A stretch of 64,000 nt of DNA from Simiduia aestuariiviva. Lineage in GTDB: Bacteria; Pseudomonadota; Gammaproteobacteria; Pseudomonadales; Cellvibrionaceae. The stretch spans positions 423,348 to 487,347 of the forward strand of contig NZ_JACHXZ010000004.1 of the NCBI RefSeq assembly GCF_014192475.1, given 5' to 3'. This document shows, in pieces, positions 13,132 to 23,645 of the stretch. Position numbers and translations under genes: made by a program. Position 1 is the first letter of the stretch. Every line of letters starts with the position of its first letter. The notes beneath the pieces are model-generated. The model was not told the DNA's origin. It did no database searches and saw only the letters and a list, made by a program, of their open reading frames with translations.

Positions 13132-13382
13132 GCTGGCTAACCATTAAATTCATCCACCTCTACCGCTGGTTGCTGAGTCCATGGATTGGCAACCAATGTC
13201 GATTCCATCCAACCTGCTCGTATTATGCAGAAGACGCTATAAATCGACACGGTTTCATAAAAGGGGGTTATTTAATGCTCGCGCGCCTTATAAAATGCCA
13301 CCCTTGGCACCCCGGCGGATTTGACCCAGTACCGGGCAGTTCCGACTCTCATTCCGATAACGGCAAAAAACATGAAAATTGA
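13128..13382 (+). CDS. yidD: membrane protein insertion efficiency factor YidD
   Basis: 84-residue small protein associated with the inner membrane that assists YidC-dependent insertion. An amphipathic N-terminal helix (LTIKFIHLYRWLLSPWIG) leads into the family core CRFHPTCSYYAEDAINRHG and KCHPWHPGGFDPVP; the conserved cysteines are present. It starts in the rnpA stop and its last 11 bases overlap the yidC start, an unusually tight rnpA-yidD-yidC chain that should tie their translation together. Confidence 0.94.
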   Translation: MSWLTIKFIHLYRWLLSPWIGNQCRFHPTCSYYAEDAINRHGFIKGGYLMLARLIKCHPWHPGGFDPVPGSSDSHSDNGKKHEN

Positions 13383-15027
13383 TTGGATTAAATACCTACT
13401 CATCCTCAGCATGGGCGCAGTGACCTTTATGCTGGTAAAAGAGTGGGCTGCATTCGATGACCGCCGCAAAGCCAGCCAGGTCACCAGCGAACAAACCACC
13501 CTATCCTCGCCAGTGGCGCAGGCACCCGAAACAATTATGGGTGATGACGGTGTACCCGTTATCGCTTCCGAAGTTCCGGAAGCTGAGGCCGCAGCGCAAC
13601 AATTGATTACCGTCAGCACCGATAACCTGGTGTTGAAAATTGACACCCAAGGTGGCGACATTGTCTACGCCGCCCTGCCTAAGCACCTGGCAACATTGGG
13701 CAACCCTCAACCCTTCGTCCTGCTTAATCAAACAGAATCACACGCATACATTGCGCAAAGTGGGTTGGTGGGGGCCAATGGCACCGATGGCAAGGGTCAG
13801 CGTCCCGTCTTCAAAACGGATAAAACCCATTACCAGCTTGCCACTGGCGCTAAGACATTGACGGTAGATCTCGTCTATCAACAACAAGATGTCACACTGA
13901 CGAAGCGATTCACTTTCACCCGTGATAGCTATTTGGTGGACCTATCCTATCTAGTAGACAATCGTTCCGATCAAACCTGGCGCGCAAATTTCTATGCCCA
14001 AATAAAGCGCGACAGCCAACCCGTACCCACCGATGTCGGTTTTGGCATGAACCCTTATTTGGGTGCAGCTATCACCACACTGGATGAAAAGTACAAAAAG
14101 GTCGACTTTGAGGATATGGATGAAGCGGCCGTAAAAGATTCTGTACAGGGCGGCTGGGTCGCGATGGTACAGCACTACTTTATTAGCGCCTGGATAGCCA
14201 ACCCTGAGCATCAAAATAGCTATAGCCTGCGTCGCTCTAAAAATGCCGACCTCTACTTTATGGGTTTCACTGCACCCGCGGTGGAAGTGGCCCCAAATAG
14301 CCAAGGCACTCTGGGTGCCTCCTTCTATGTGGGACCAAAAGACGTTTATACCCTTGAGGAAATTTCGCCCTACCTAGACCTGACCGTAGATTACGGCTGG
14401 CTCTGGTGGATCGCTAAGCCGCTTTTTCAATTTTTGACCTTTATCTACGGTTTTATTGGAAATTGGGGTTGGTCAATTATTGCATTAACAATTGTTATTA
14501 AAGCAATATTCTTTCCGCTATCGGCCGCCAGTTATAGATCAATGGCTAAAATGCGTAAGCTTGGCCCGATGATGCAGGAGCTGAAAGAGCGTTACGGCGA
14601 CGATCGCCAAAAGATGTCTGGCGAGTTGATGAAGCTCTACAAAAAGGAAAAAGTGAACCCAATGGGTGGCTGTCTGCCCATCCTGGTCCAGATGCCAGTG
14701 TTCATTGCCCTCTACTGGGTGCTAATGGAAAGTGTGGAACTTCGCCACACTCCTTTCCTCGGTTGGATTGAGGATCTCTCGGTTAGAGACCCCCTCTTTA
14801 TTCTGCCTATTTTGATGGGCGCCACTATGTTCGTTCAGTTCAAACTGAACCCAACACCACCAGATCCAACCCAGGCCAAAGTCATGCAAATGATGCCCAT
14901 CTTCATGACCTTTATGTTCATGTGGTTCCCGGCAGGTTTGGTTTTGTATTGGGTAGCAAACAATACAATTTCAATCATTCAACAATACGTGATTACGCGC
15001 CAAATCGAAGCTGGCACACAAGCCTAA
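13372..15027 (+). CDS. yidC: membrane protein insertase YidC
   Basis: 551-residue insertase that places proteins in the inner membrane, alone or with SecYEG. The N-terminal membrane anchor (YLLILSMGAVTFMLV) is followed by the large periplasmic P1 domain (about residues 60-330), then the conserved five-helix core: WLWWIAKPLFQFLTFIYGFIGNWG, SYRSMAKMRKLGPMMQELKERYGDDRQKMSGELMKLYKKEKVNPMGGCLPILVQMPVFIALY, split here only for description by the loop after GWSIIALTIVIKAIFFPLS. Start chosen at ATG 13372 (MKIDWIKYLL); an upstream in-frame TTG lies deep inside yidD. It ends before a hairpin terminator. Confidence 0.96.
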   Translation: MKIDWIKYLLILSMGAVTFMLVKEWAAFDDRRKASQVTSEQTTLSSPVAQAPETIMGDDGVPVIASEVPEAEAAAQQLITVSTDNLVLKIDTQGGDIVYAALPKHLATLGNPQPFVLLNQTESHAYIAQSGLVGANGTDGKGQRPVFKTDKTHYQLATGAKTLTVDLVYQQQDVTLTKRFTFTRDSYLVDLSYLVDNRSDQTWRANFYAQIKRDSQPVPTDVGFGMNPYLGAAITTLDEKYKKVDFEDMDEAAVKDSVQGGWVAMVQHYFISAWIANPEHQNSYSLRRSKNADLYFMGFTAPAVEVAPNSQGTLGASFYVGPKDVYTLEEISPYLDLTVDYGWLWWIAKPLFQFLTFIYGFIGNWGWSIIALTIVIKAIFFPLSAASYRSMAKMRKLGPMMQELKERYGDDRQKMSGELMKLYKKEKVNPMGGCLPILVQMPVFIALYWVLMESVELRHTPFLGWIEDLSVRDPLFILPILMGATMFVQFKLNPTPPDPTQAKVMQMMPIFMTFMFMWFPAGLVLYWVANNTISIIQQYVITRQIEAGTQA

Positions 15028-15066
15028 ATGCACTGGGGGCGCACTCGCCCCTAGGTATATATAATT

Positions 15067-15093
15067 GGGGCCAAAATTACTGGCCCCTTTTTT
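15067..15093 (+). terminator. rho-independent terminator after yidC, abutting the mnmE start
   Basis: GGGGCCA (15067-15073), loop of seven, TGGCCCC (15081-15087), then six T. The ATG of mnmE begins at the very next base. A second GC hairpin (GGGGCG/CGCCCC, 15036-15051) precedes it, and a TATAAT lies at 15060-15065. Confidence 0.85.
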
Positions 15094-16455
15094 ATGTCCT
15101 ATCCAAAAGACACCATTGCCGCTATCGCCACACCTATAGGTCGAGGCGGCGTTGGCATCATCCGCGTTTCAGGCCCCGCAGCCCTCACTATCGCTGAACA
15201 GATTCTCAAACGCACACCCAACCCTCGCCAAGCTCACTATGGCAGCTTTTGGGATAGCGAACGTGTATTAGATCAAGGGATTGCACTCTACTTCCCCAAC
15301 CCGCACTCATTCACGGGTGAAGACGTACTGGAACTGCAAGGCCATGGAGGACCTATTGTCATGGACTGGCTGCTCGCCACCTGTATCAAACTGGGCGCGC
15401 GCATGGCCAGACCTGGCGAATTTTCCGAACGAGCGTTTTTGAACGACAAGCTGGATCTGGCACAGGCAGAGGCCATTGCCGACCTCATAGACGCAAACTC
15501 GGACCAGGCGGCTCGCAATGCCCTGAATTCGTTACAAGGCGCGTTTTCAAACCGCATCAATGAACTGTTAACAGCCTTAACCAATCTTCGTATCTACGTA
15601 GAGGCCGCCATCGACTTCCCAGAGGAAGAGATTGATTTTCTATCAGACGGCCATGTGACTGGTCAGTTGACCGATATCTTGGCCTCTGTGGACCGGGTGC
15701 AACAGGAGGCGCGCCAAGGCTGTCTAATGCGCGAGGGAATGAATGTCGTCATCGCAGGTCGTCCAAATGCGGGCAAGTCGAGCTTACTCAATGCCCTTGC
15801 CGGTAGAGAAACTGCAATTGTCACTGACATAGAGGGTACCACCCGCGACATTTTGCGAGAGCACATCCACATAGATGGCATGCCATTACACATTATTGAC
15901 ACCGCAGGGTTGAGAGAGAATCCAGACCAGGTTGAAGCCATAGGCATAGAGCGCGCTATTGAGGCCATTCTGAATGCCGATCGCGTTCTGGTTGTGAAAG
16001 ATCCCAGTCGCACTGACCACCAAAAAGACAGCCTCGAAGATCTACTCCCTAATGTCGCTAAAAAATTAGACCCCAACCGAATTACCACGCTAATCAACAA
16101 AGCAGATCTACCGGGACAGGCGTCGGGTTGGTTAAGCGATAAGCCTGCGGTGTTGGCCATCAGCGCAAAATCAGGCGCTGGTTTAGATCTACTCAGAGAC
16201 CACCTAAAGTCTGTAATGGGCTTCCATGCTGGCACCGAAGGCAGCTTTACGGCTCGACGTCGACATTTAGATGCCATCGATCGCTGTCTAGCCCACTTGC
16301 ACCAAGGTCAACAGCAGCTCAATGGCTATGGCGCGGGGGAATTGCTCGCAGAAGATCTTCGTGCCGCTCAATCTGCCCTCGGCGAAATCACCGGTCAACT
16401 TAGCGCAGACGCCTTACTTGGAAAGATATTTTCATCTTTTTGTATAGGAAAATAA
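15094..16455 (+). CDS. mnmE: tRNA uridine-5-carboxymethylaminomethyl(34) synthesis GTPase MnmE
   Basis: 453-residue GTPase that, with MnmG, modifies wobble uridine 34 of certain tRNAs. The N-terminal tetrahydrofolate-binding domain starts [22 protein letters not shown]; the helical domain is split around the G domain, which has G1 GRPNAGKSS (about 222-230), EGTTRD, G3 DTAG and G4 NKAD. The C-terminal CIGK is the essential CxGK motif. The ATG directly follows the T-run of the yidC terminator, so there is no Shine-Dalgarno sequence; the leader would be short and structured if transcription starts from the TATAAT at 15060. MnmG lies 0.5 kb downstream. Confidence 0.96.
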   Translation: MSYPKDTIAAIATPIGRGGVGIIRVSGPAALTIAEQILKRTPNPRQAHYGSFWDSERVLDQGIALYFPNPHSFTGEDVLELQGHGGPIVMDWLLATCIKLGARMARPGEFSERAFLNDKLDLAQAEAIADLIDANSDQAARNALNSLQGAFSNRINELLTALTNLRIYVEAAIDFPEEEIDFLSDGHVTGQLTDILASVDRVQQEARQGCLMREGMNVVIAGRPNAGKSSLLNALAGRETAIVTDIEGTTRDILREHIHIDGMPLHIIDTAGLRENPDQVEAIGIERAIEAILNADRVLVVKDPSRTDHQKDSLEDLLPNVAKKLDPNRITTLINKADLPGQASGWLSDKPAVLAISAKSGAGLDLLRDHLKSVMGFHAGTEGSFTARRRHLDAIDRCLAHLHQGQQQLNGYGAGELLAEDLRAAQSALGEITGQLSADALLGKIFSSFCIGK

Positions 16456-16589
16456 GCCAAGTCCCCATGGTTGGAATGATTAATTTATAAGCTAATCAAC
16501 TGCTTACCCTGAAGTTATTAACAACTACTCACAGGTTTATCCACTAAACTGTTGTTTTTTGGCGCTTTTATCTCTTAAAAAACATGGCT

Positions 16590-16598
16590 TGTGGATAA
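16590..16598 (-). promoter_or_regulatory. DnaA box (perfect, minus strand)
   Basis: TGTGGATAA on the plus strand, the exact complement of TTATCCACA, in the middle of the mnmE-mnmG gap. Confidence 0.85.
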
Positions 16599-16675
16599 CT
16601 GTGTGGGCTACCTGACCTTAAGTGGACTAACAACCTTTGCATGAAATTCGCACTTCTAATGAGGGTTTTTTGGTC

Positions 16676-16684
16676 TGTGCATAA
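16676..16684 (-). promoter_or_regulatory. DnaA box (minus strand)
   Basis: TGTGCATAA on the plus strand reads TTATGCACA on the minus strand and fits the TTATNCACA consensus. Confidence 0.75.
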
Positions 16685-16917
16685 CCCCCACTTTTAACAA
16701 CACCTTGTATACCCAATACACAGACCTTTAAGCCCTGCTTATAAGCAAGTTATTATTGCAATAAGTCATTGTTTTTATTAGTAAAATATCACTTACCCAC
16801 AGAATTCTTGCGCACCATATATAACAACATCTTTAAAAAACACTCTATATATACCTATATATTTACTTATTTATTTAAAACATTAAAAAGATTAGTAAAT
16901 TCGATCTCGTTCTTTTT

Positions 16918-16946
16918 TTGTACAATTCCGTCGCAAAGCATATAAT
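16918..16946 (+). promoter_or_regulatory. candidate mnmG promoter
   Basis: TTGTAC (16918-16923), 17-base spacer, perfect TATAAT (16941-16946), 32 bases before the mnmG ATG. It sits at the edge of the AT-rich tract, so transcription from it could affect opening of that tract. Confidence 0.65.
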
Positions 16947-16978
16947 CGCTGCCCTTTTTTCTTCCGTATATAAACACC

Positions 16979-18871
16979 ATGGATTACCCAAGCCGTTTTG
17001 ATGTCATCGTTATCGGTGGCGGTCACGCTGGTACAGAGGCTTGTCTAGCAGCTGCTCGCATGGGCATGAAAACTCTATTGCTCACCCATAACGTTGAAAC
17101 GTTGGGCCAGATGTCTTGCAACCCCGCTATTGGAGGGATTGGTAAGAGTCATTTGGTTAAAGAGATTGACGCCTTGGGCGGTGCCATGGCTGAAGCGACT
17201 GATCGAGCCGGTATTCAATTTCGCGTGCTGAATGCGCGCAAGGGGCCGGCGGTTAGAGCGACACGAGCACAGGCAGATCGCGTGCTCTACAAAGCGGCAA
17301 TACGCCATACGTTGGAAAACCAACCCAATCTCTGGATTTTCCAGCAAGCCGCTGATGACCTCATTGTTCGCAATGATCAGGTTGAAGGCGTAGTGACTCA
17401 GATGGGCTTAAAGTTTTTCGCCAGCTCCGTGGTTCTAACGGCGGGCACGTTTTTGGGTGGCAAGATTCACATAGGCTTGGACAACTACTCCGGCGGACGC
17501 GCAGGTGACCCACCCGCCATTGCGTTGGCCAACCGGTTGCGTGAGTTGCCGTTGCGCGTGGAGCGACTAAAAACCGGTACGCCGCCGCGTATTGATGCGC
17601 GCTCGGTAAATTTTTCAGAATTAGAGCAACAATGGGGCGATGATCCACGTCCGGTGATGTCCTATTTGGGTGATCGTTCGCACCACCCAGAGCAGCGCTG
17701 TTGCTGGATTACCTACACCAATACACAAACCCACGACATCATTCGCGGTGGCTTAGATCGCTCGCCCATGTACTCAGGTGTTATTGAGGGCGTTGGCCCG
17801 CGTTACTGTCCGTCAATCGAAGATAAAATTCATCGGTTTGCCGATAAAGACAAGCACCAAGTTTTTATAGAACCGGAAGGGCTATCGACCCATGAGCTCT
17901 ATCCGAACGGCATCTCCACCAGTTTGCCGTTTGATGTGCAGTTAAATTTAGTCCGCTCCATCAACGGCTTTGAGAATGCCCATATCATTCGACCAGGCTA
18001 TGCCATTGAGTACGATTTTTTCAATCCACAAGATCTTCGATACAGCTTTGAAACCAAGGCGATCAACGGCTTGTTTTTTGCCGGACAAATTAACGGCACG
18101 ACGGGTTACGAAGAAGCGGGTATACAAGGGTTGTTAGCGGGTACCAATGCGGCGTTGCGTGCACAAAATAAACCGGCTTGGTGTCCAGGTCGTGAAGAAG
18201 CGTACTTGGGTGTGTTGGTTGACGATTTAATTTCACTTGGTACTCAAGAACCTTATCGCATGTTTACCAGCCGCGCGGAATACCGATTACTACTGCGCGA
18301 AGACAATGCTGATTTACGTCTCACTGAAAAAGGTCGCGAGCTTGGTTTAGTGAATGATGCGCGCTGGGCTGCATTTAATATTAAGCGCGAGGCGATTGCT
18401 TTAGAGGCACAGCGTTTAAAAGAAACTTGGGTGCAAGCCGCAAGCGCTGAAGCAAAAACCTTAGAGACGAAAATCGGAAGTCCGTTAACCCGCGAATATA
18501 ATTTACATGATTTGTTGAAGCGCCCTGAACTGCGTTATGAGGATCTACCAAAACCCGCCAGTGCGCCAGTGGCTCCGGATGTATCCGAGCAAGTAGAAAT
18601 TGCGATTAAATACGCGGGTTATATCGATAGGCAACAAGAAGACATCGATCGTTTGCGTGCTAACGAAGCGATGTTGCTTCCTGAAGATTTGGATTACCAA
18701 TCGGTGGATGGCTTGTCGAATGAGGTAAAACAAAAATTGGCGGAAGCTAAGCCGCAAACCCTCGCACGCGCCGCGCGCGTTCCTGGTGTAACTCCAGCGG
18801 CGGTTTCACTGTTGATGATTTTTTTAAAAAAACGCGGTCTCCTTAAAAAATCCACCACCCTAGCGGTGTAG
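16979..18871 (+). CDS. mnmG: tRNA uridine-5-carboxymethylaminomethyl(34) synthesis enzyme MnmG
   Basis: 630-residue FAD-dependent partner of MnmE (older name GidA). The dinucleotide-binding motif is [11 protein letters not shown] (residues about 12-21); [21 protein letters not shown], the conserved [11 protein letters not shown] and [11 protein letters not shown], and the C-terminal RIPGVTPAA-like segment ([21 protein letters not shown]) are all present. Length equals that of E. coli (629). It is transcribed away from the mnmE gap and is followed by rsmG with 21 bases between the stop and the preferred rsmG start. Confidence 0.98.
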   Translation: MDYPSRFDVIVIGGGHAGTEACLAAARMGMKTLLLTHNVETLGQMSCNPAIGGIGKSHLVKEIDALGGAMAEATDRAGIQFRVLNARKGPAVRATRAQADRVLYKAAIRHTLENQPNLWIFQQAADDLIVRNDQVEGVVTQMGLKFFASSVVLTAGTFLGGKIHIGLDNYSGGRAGDPPAIALANRLRELPLRVERLKTGTPPRIDARSVNFSELEQQWGDDPRPVMSYLGDRSHHPEQRCCWITYTNTQTHDIIRGGLDRSPMYSGVIEGVGPRYCPSIEDKIHRFADKDKHQVFIEPEGLSTHELYPNGISTSLPFDVQLNLVRSINGFENAHIIRPGYAIEYDFFNPQDLRYSFETKAINGLFFAGQINGTTGYEEAGIQGLLAGTNAALRAQNKPAWCPGREEAYLGVLVDDLISLGTQEPYRMFTSRAEYRLLLREDNADLRLTEKGRELGLVNDARWAAFNIKREAIALEAQRLKETWVQAASAEAKTLETKIGSPLTREYNLHDLLKRPELRYEDLPKPASAPVAPDVSEQVEIAIKYAGYIDRQQEDIDRLRANEAMLLPEDLDYQSVDGLSNEVKQKLAEAKPQTLARAARVPGVTPAAVSLLMIFLKKRGLLKKSTTLAV

Positions 18872-18892
18872 TTGAAAACTCGAGTGAAACAC

Positions 18893-19534
18893 ATGGATTC
18901 AAGAGCGCTGTTTTCAGATCAGCTGGAACGAGGTTTAGCGCAAATAGGTATTTCAGCCACTGTTGAACAGCAACGGCAATTGGTTGAATACTTGATTTTG
19001 TTCGAAAAATGGAACAAAACCTACAATCTTTCTGCCATACGCGATCGAGAGCAGATGGTGTCGCGCCACTTGTTAGACAGCTTGGTAGTGTTGCCAATCA
19101 TTACCGGTAAGCGATTTATTGATGTGGGCACGGGTGGGGGATTGCCAGGTATTCCGCTATCGATTATGAAACCGGATTGCCATTTCACATTACTTGATAG
19201 TAACGGCAAGAAAACGCGATTTCTATTTCAGGTCAAAACGCAATTACAGCTAGCCAATGTGCAAGTGGAAAACCGTCGGGTAGAAAGTTTTTCGCCCACT
19301 GAACTTTACGATGGTGTAATTAGCCGAGCGTTTGCAAGTTTGAAAGATATGGTGGACGGTTGCCATTCGTTAATAGCGAACGATGGCCGGTTTTGGGCAC
19401 TTAAAGGAGTCTATCCAGAATCTGAGTTGAGTGACCTGACAAAACACTATAATGTCGAGTCTTGTCACCCGCTCGATGTGCCGGGTTGTGATGGTGAACG
19501 CCATCTACTCGAATTGCGCCGGCAACCCGATTGA
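18893..19534 (+). CDS. rsmG: 16S rRNA (guanine(527)-N7)-methyltransferase RsmG
   Basis: 213-residue SAM-dependent enzyme that makes m7G527 in 16S rRNA (older name GidB). Family blocks: LVEYLILFEKWNKTYNLSAIRD, RHLLDSLVV, the SAM motif FIDVGTGGGLPGIPLSI and LLDSNGKKTRFL, and SRAFASL. Start set at ATG 18893 (MDSRALFSDQ); GTG 18884 and TTG 18872 are in frame alternatives with no better ribosome site. It follows mnmG and precedes parA by 16 bases, the classic gidA-gidB-parAB order. Confidence 0.95.
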   Translation: MDSRALFSDQLERGLAQIGISATVEQQRQLVEYLILFEKWNKTYNLSAIRDREQMVSRHLLDSLVVLPIITGKRFIDVGTGGGLPGIPLSIMKPDCHFTLLDSNGKKTRFLFQVKTQLQLANVQVENRRVESFSPTELYDGVISRAFASLKDMVDGCHSLIANDGRFWALKGVYPESELSDLTKHYNVESCHPLDVPGCDGERHLLELRRQPD

Positions 19535-19550
19535 TAACAAGGATAAAAAC

Positions 19551-20351
19551 GTGAGCAAGATTTACGCGATTACCAACCAGAAAGGCGGCGTGGGTAAAAC
19601 CACTACCTGTGTCAACTTGGCTGCATCTCTAGTGGCCACTAAAAAGCGGGTACTTTTGGTAGATCTTGACCCACAAGGCAATGCCACCATGGGTTCTGGC
19701 ATTGATAAAAATGAGTTGGAGGAATCCGTCTACGACGTTTTGCTGGGAGAGGCAAAGCTACTGGATGTGCTGCAGCATTCTGAGTCCGGTGGCTACGATG
19801 TACTACCTGCGAACGGCGATTTAACCGCAGCCGAAGTGCGCTTGCTGGAGTTAAGCGAAAAGGAAACGCGGCTGCGGAGTGCCTTGAAAGAGGCTCAAGC
19901 GCGGTACGATTTTATTCTTATCGACTGTCCTCCCTCCCTGAATATGCTGACCGTCAATGCATTGAGTGCATGTCAAAGCGTGATTATTCCGATGCAGTGC
20001 GAATATTATGCGTTAGAGGGATTATCCGCTTTGATGCAGACAATTCAGCAAATTACCGAAGTGCTGAATCCCAAGCTTGCCATTGAGGGGATTCTGCGTA
20101 CCATGCACGACCCGCGCAACAGTCTGACGGTGGATGTGTCGGCGCAACTGACAGAATACTTTGGCGATAAGGTGTATCGCACCTGTATTCCCCGCAATGT
20201 GCGTTTAGCTGAGGCCCCGTCATTTGGTCAGCCCGCATTGGCTTACGATAATCAATCGAAAGGTGCTATTGCATACCTGGCGCTAGCGGGTGAAATATTG
20301 CGTCGCGATGAAGCCCATATTAAGCAGCTCGCTAATACAAATGCCCAATAA
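19551..20351 (+). CDS. parA: chromosome partitioning ATPase ParA (Soj family)
   Basis: 266-residue deviant Walker ATPase that moves origin regions apart with ParB. Deviant Walker A KGGVGKTTT (about residues 11-19), LLVDLDPQGNATMGSG, Walker B FILIDCPPS and the ending of the switch region are clear. No DNA-binding N-terminal extension, so it is a chromosomal (type Ib-like short) ParA. Start is GTG 19551 with AAGGAT 6 bases upstream; in-frame codons further up lie inside rsmG. parB follows after 21 bases, and two parS sites lie in recF. Confidence 0.96.
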   Translation: MSKIYAITNQKGGVGKTTTCVNLAASLVATKKRVLLVDLDPQGNATMGSGIDKNELEESVYDVLLGEAKLLDVLQHSESGGYDVLPANGDLTAAEVRLLELSEKETRLRSALKEAQARYDFILIDCPPSLNMLTVNALSACQSVIIPMQCEYYALEGLSALMQTIQQITEVLNPKLAIEGILRTMHDPRNSLTVDVSAQLTEYFGDKVYRTCIPRNVRLAEAPSFGQPALAYDNQSKGAIAYLALAGEILRRDEAHIKQLANTNAQ

Positions 20352-20372
20352 CGGACACGGAATCTAAATTCG

Positions 20373-21284
20373 ATGGCAGCGAAACGTAAAGGTCTAGGAC
20401 GAGGGTTAGATGCCCTGCTCGGCGCAGGCAAGCCCGCCCAAGCGGGCGAAAACGTCGCGGCAAAAGGCCCAAGTACCGATGGATTATTAACGGAGTTGCC
20501 GGTTGAATTTATTCAACGAGGTAAATACCAACCGCGTCGGGATATGCACCAAGAGGCTCTGGAGGAGTTGGCGGCGTCCATCAAGGCTCAAGGGGTTATG
20601 CAACCCATCGTAGTCCGAATTATCAGCACCGAGCCAGATGGCTCCCCGCGCTACGAAATTATTGCCGGTGAACGCCGGTGGCGTGCAACACAACTGGCGG
20701 GGATCGACAAAATACCCGCGGTGGTGCGCGATGTGCCAGATGAAGCCGCCATCGCAATGGCGCTGATTGAAAACATCCAACGCGAGGACTTGAACCCCGT
20801 TGAAGAGGCTGTGGCGCTCAAACGACTGCAGGATGAATTTGACCTAACCCAGCAAGAAGTGGCGGATGCCGTTGGTAAATCGCGGACCACAGTCACCAAC
20901 CTGTTGCGTTTGATTGCTTTAGCCGAAGATGTCAAAAAGATGTTGGAGCATGGCGACCTGGAAATGGGGCACGCCCGCTGCTTATTGACCTTGGATGAGA
21001 TAGATCAACGCGAAATTGCGCGTCAGGTAGCTGCCCGTGGGTTATCAGTGCGCCAAACTGAAGCACTGGTACGAAAGGTCCAACAGGAACAAACGAAAGC
21101 GGTACCGGCTCAGGCAATCAGTCCAGATGTACGCCACCTTGAAGAGAGTTTGGCAGAACACATTGGTGTACCGGTACAGCTGCAGCAGAGTGCGAAGGGG
21201 AAAGGCAAGTTGGTCTTAAGCTACAACAGCCTAGATGAGCTGGATGGAATACTCGCGCACCTGCGTTATAAAAATAATGCTTAG
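20373..21284 (+). CDS. parB: chromosome partitioning protein ParB
   Basis: 303-residue CTP-dependent clamp that loads at parS and spreads. The N-terminus MAAKRKGLGRGLDALLG is the ParA-interacting segment; the CTP/ParB core has QYPRR-like YQPRRDM, GERRWRA (about residue 97) and LIENIQREDLNPVEEA; the helix-turn-helix is TQQEVADAVGKSRTTVTNLLRL; and a C-terminal dimerisation region ends SLDELDGILAHLRYKNN. It closes the gidA-gidB-parA-parB group; no hairpin terminator was seen behind it. Confidence 0.97.
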   Translation: MAAKRKGLGRGLDALLGAGKPAQAGENVAAKGPSTDGLLTELPVEFIQRGKYQPRRDMHQEALEELAASIKAQGVMQPIVVRIISTEPDGSPRYEIIAGERRWRATQLAGIDKIPAVVRDVPDEAAIAMALIENIQREDLNPVEEAVALKRLQDEFDLTQQEVADAVGKSRTTVTNLLRLIALAEDVKKMLEHGDLEMGHARCLLTLDEIDQREIARQVAARGLSVRQTEALVRKVQQEQTKAVPAQAISPDVRHLEESLAEHIGVPVQLQQSAKGKGKLVLSYNSLDELDGILAHLRYKNNA

Positions 21285-21324
21285 TAAGTGCTTACAAACC
21301 TGTTGAGATGCTTAATTAAGCTGG

Positions 21325-21353
21325 TTGAATGCAGCACCCTTTAAACCTATAAT
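21325..21353 (+). promoter_or_regulatory. ATP synthase operon promoter
   Basis: TTGAAT (21325-21330), exactly 17 bases, perfect TATAAT (21348-21353), about 100 bases before atpI. It is one of the strongest sigma-70 type promoters visible in the window. Confidence 0.8.
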
Positions 21354-21450
21354 GCGCGTCGCCCTTGTGCCGCCAAACGGTGCGCGCGGGCAGATCCGGT
21401 GCAAAATGGTCATCAAGCAAGCCGCGCATAAGACTACCTGAGAAGTACAC

Positions 21451-21825
21451 GTGGCAAGCAAATACAAGCCTCCGATTTTACAGTGGTTGGGGATAGAGCT
21501 AACGTTACTCGCGCTGCTGACGGCAGTTGCGGGTTTTGTTGATGTGGCTAGCTCCTCAATTTGGGTGTCTTGTCTCTTGGGTGGAATGGTTGCCATCGTC
21601 CCCCATGCCTATTTTGCCGGTCTGGCTTGGCGTTTCTCTGGTGCGCGCGCTGCCCCTTGGGTAGTTAGATCTTTTTACCGGGGCGAAAGTGGAAAATTTG
21701 TACTAACACTGGTGGGTTTCGGGTTGATCTTTGGGTCCCCACTACCGGTGCAACCGCTGGTGTTATTTACGACCTATTGCCTATTTTTGGCAATTCAAGT
21801 TGGGCTTGCAGCCCGGCAGGCGTAA
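21451..21825 (+). CDS. atpI: ATP synthase accessory protein AtpI
   Basis: 124-residue membrane protein encoded first in the atp operon; in the family it aids c-ring assembly or ion supply and is not part of the final enzyme. Four hydrophobic segments are visible (about residues 12-32, 37-57, 81-98 and 101-120). GTG start with GAG about 10 bases upstream. Assignment rests on position and hydrophobic pattern as well as RGESGKFVLTLVGF, which resembles the family. Confidence 0.87.
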   Translation: MASKYKPPILQWLGIELTLLALLTAVAGFVDVASSSIWVSCLLGGMVAIVPHAYFAGLAWRFSGARAAPWVVRSFYRGESGKFVLTLVGFGLIFGSPLPVQPLVLFTTYCLFLAIQVGLAARQA

Positions 21826-21868
21826 CCAGCAAAGTCGATAGCTTTCTTAAAATCATTGAGGTGCTTGA

Positions 21869-22801
<933 letters not shown>

Positions 22802-22854
22802 TTTAATACATTAAATTCGTTAACTGAAATTCGTTTTAACTTTACCTACTCTAG

Positions 22855-23112
<258 letters not shown>

Positions 23113-23163
23113 TTCCACCCTTTTTGCCTTTTAACCACTCACTAAAGAGCAAGAGGTGTTGGT

Positions 23164-23634
23164 GTGAATATTAATCTGACCCTGATAGGCCAAACGGTTA
23201 CGTTTTTAGTATTCGTTTGGTTCTGCTGGAAATACGTATGGCCCGCGCTGATCGGCGTTATGGCTGAGCGTGAGAAGAAAATTGCCGAAGGTCTGCAGGC
23301 GGCGGAACGCGCCGACAAAGATCTCGAGTTGGCGCAGAAAAAAGCAACTGATCAACTGAAGGAAGCCAAGGTTCAAGCGGCGACCATCGTTGAGCAGGCC
23401 AACAAGCGTGCAGCGCAAATTGTCGAAGAGGCAAAAGAGCAAGCGCGCGCCGAAGGCGATCGATTGAAAGCTGCTGCACAGGCAGAAATTTTGCAGGAAT
23501 CCAACCGTGCAAAAGAGGCTCTGCGTGCGCAGGTCGCCACTTTGGCTTTGGCTGGTGCGACCAAAGTGTTGGGCTCGTCGGTAGATGAAGCCAAGCATTC
23601 GGAACTGCTTAATCAATTAGCGCAAGAGCTTTAA
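23164..23634 (+). CDS. atpF: F0F1 ATP synthase subunit b
   Basis: 156-residue peripheral stalk subunit: one N-terminal membrane helix ([23 protein letters not shown]) followed by a long charged, Ala-rich coiled coil (about residues 35-140). Length equals E. coli AtpF (156). GTG start with AAGAGG about 7 bases upstream. It is followed by atpH after 11 bases. Confidence 0.96.
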   Translation: MNINLTLIGQTVTFLVFVWFCWKYVWPALIGVMAEREKKIAEGLQAAERADKDLELAQKKATDQLKEAKVQAATIVEQANKRAAQIVEEAKEQARAEGDRLKAAAQAEILQESNRAKEALRAQVATLALAGATKVLGSSVDEAKHSELLNQLAQEL

Positions 23635-23645
23635 GCGAGGATTCC

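Larger units (their letters stand above)
16456..16978. other. mnmE-mnmG intergenic region with clustered DnaA boxes, second candidate oriC
   Basis: 523 non-coding, AT-rich bases. Boxes: TTATCCACT (16537-16545, one mismatch), TGTGGATAA (16590-16598, perfect on the minus strand), TGTGCATAA (16676-16684, fits TTATNCACA on the minus strand), TTACCCACA (16793-16801, one mismatch) and the weaker TTATTAACA (16515-16523). A long AT tract runs 16832-16920 and ends in GATCTCGTTCTTTTTTT, similar to the E. coli unwinding 13-mer GATCTNTTNTTTT. In E. coli oriC lies beside mnmG (gidA). The region also carries the mnmG promoter. Confidence 0.65.

Noticed and set aside
15663-16277. 204-codon open frame antisense to mnmE
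   Set aside because: Shadow of the MnmE G domain; no start signal.
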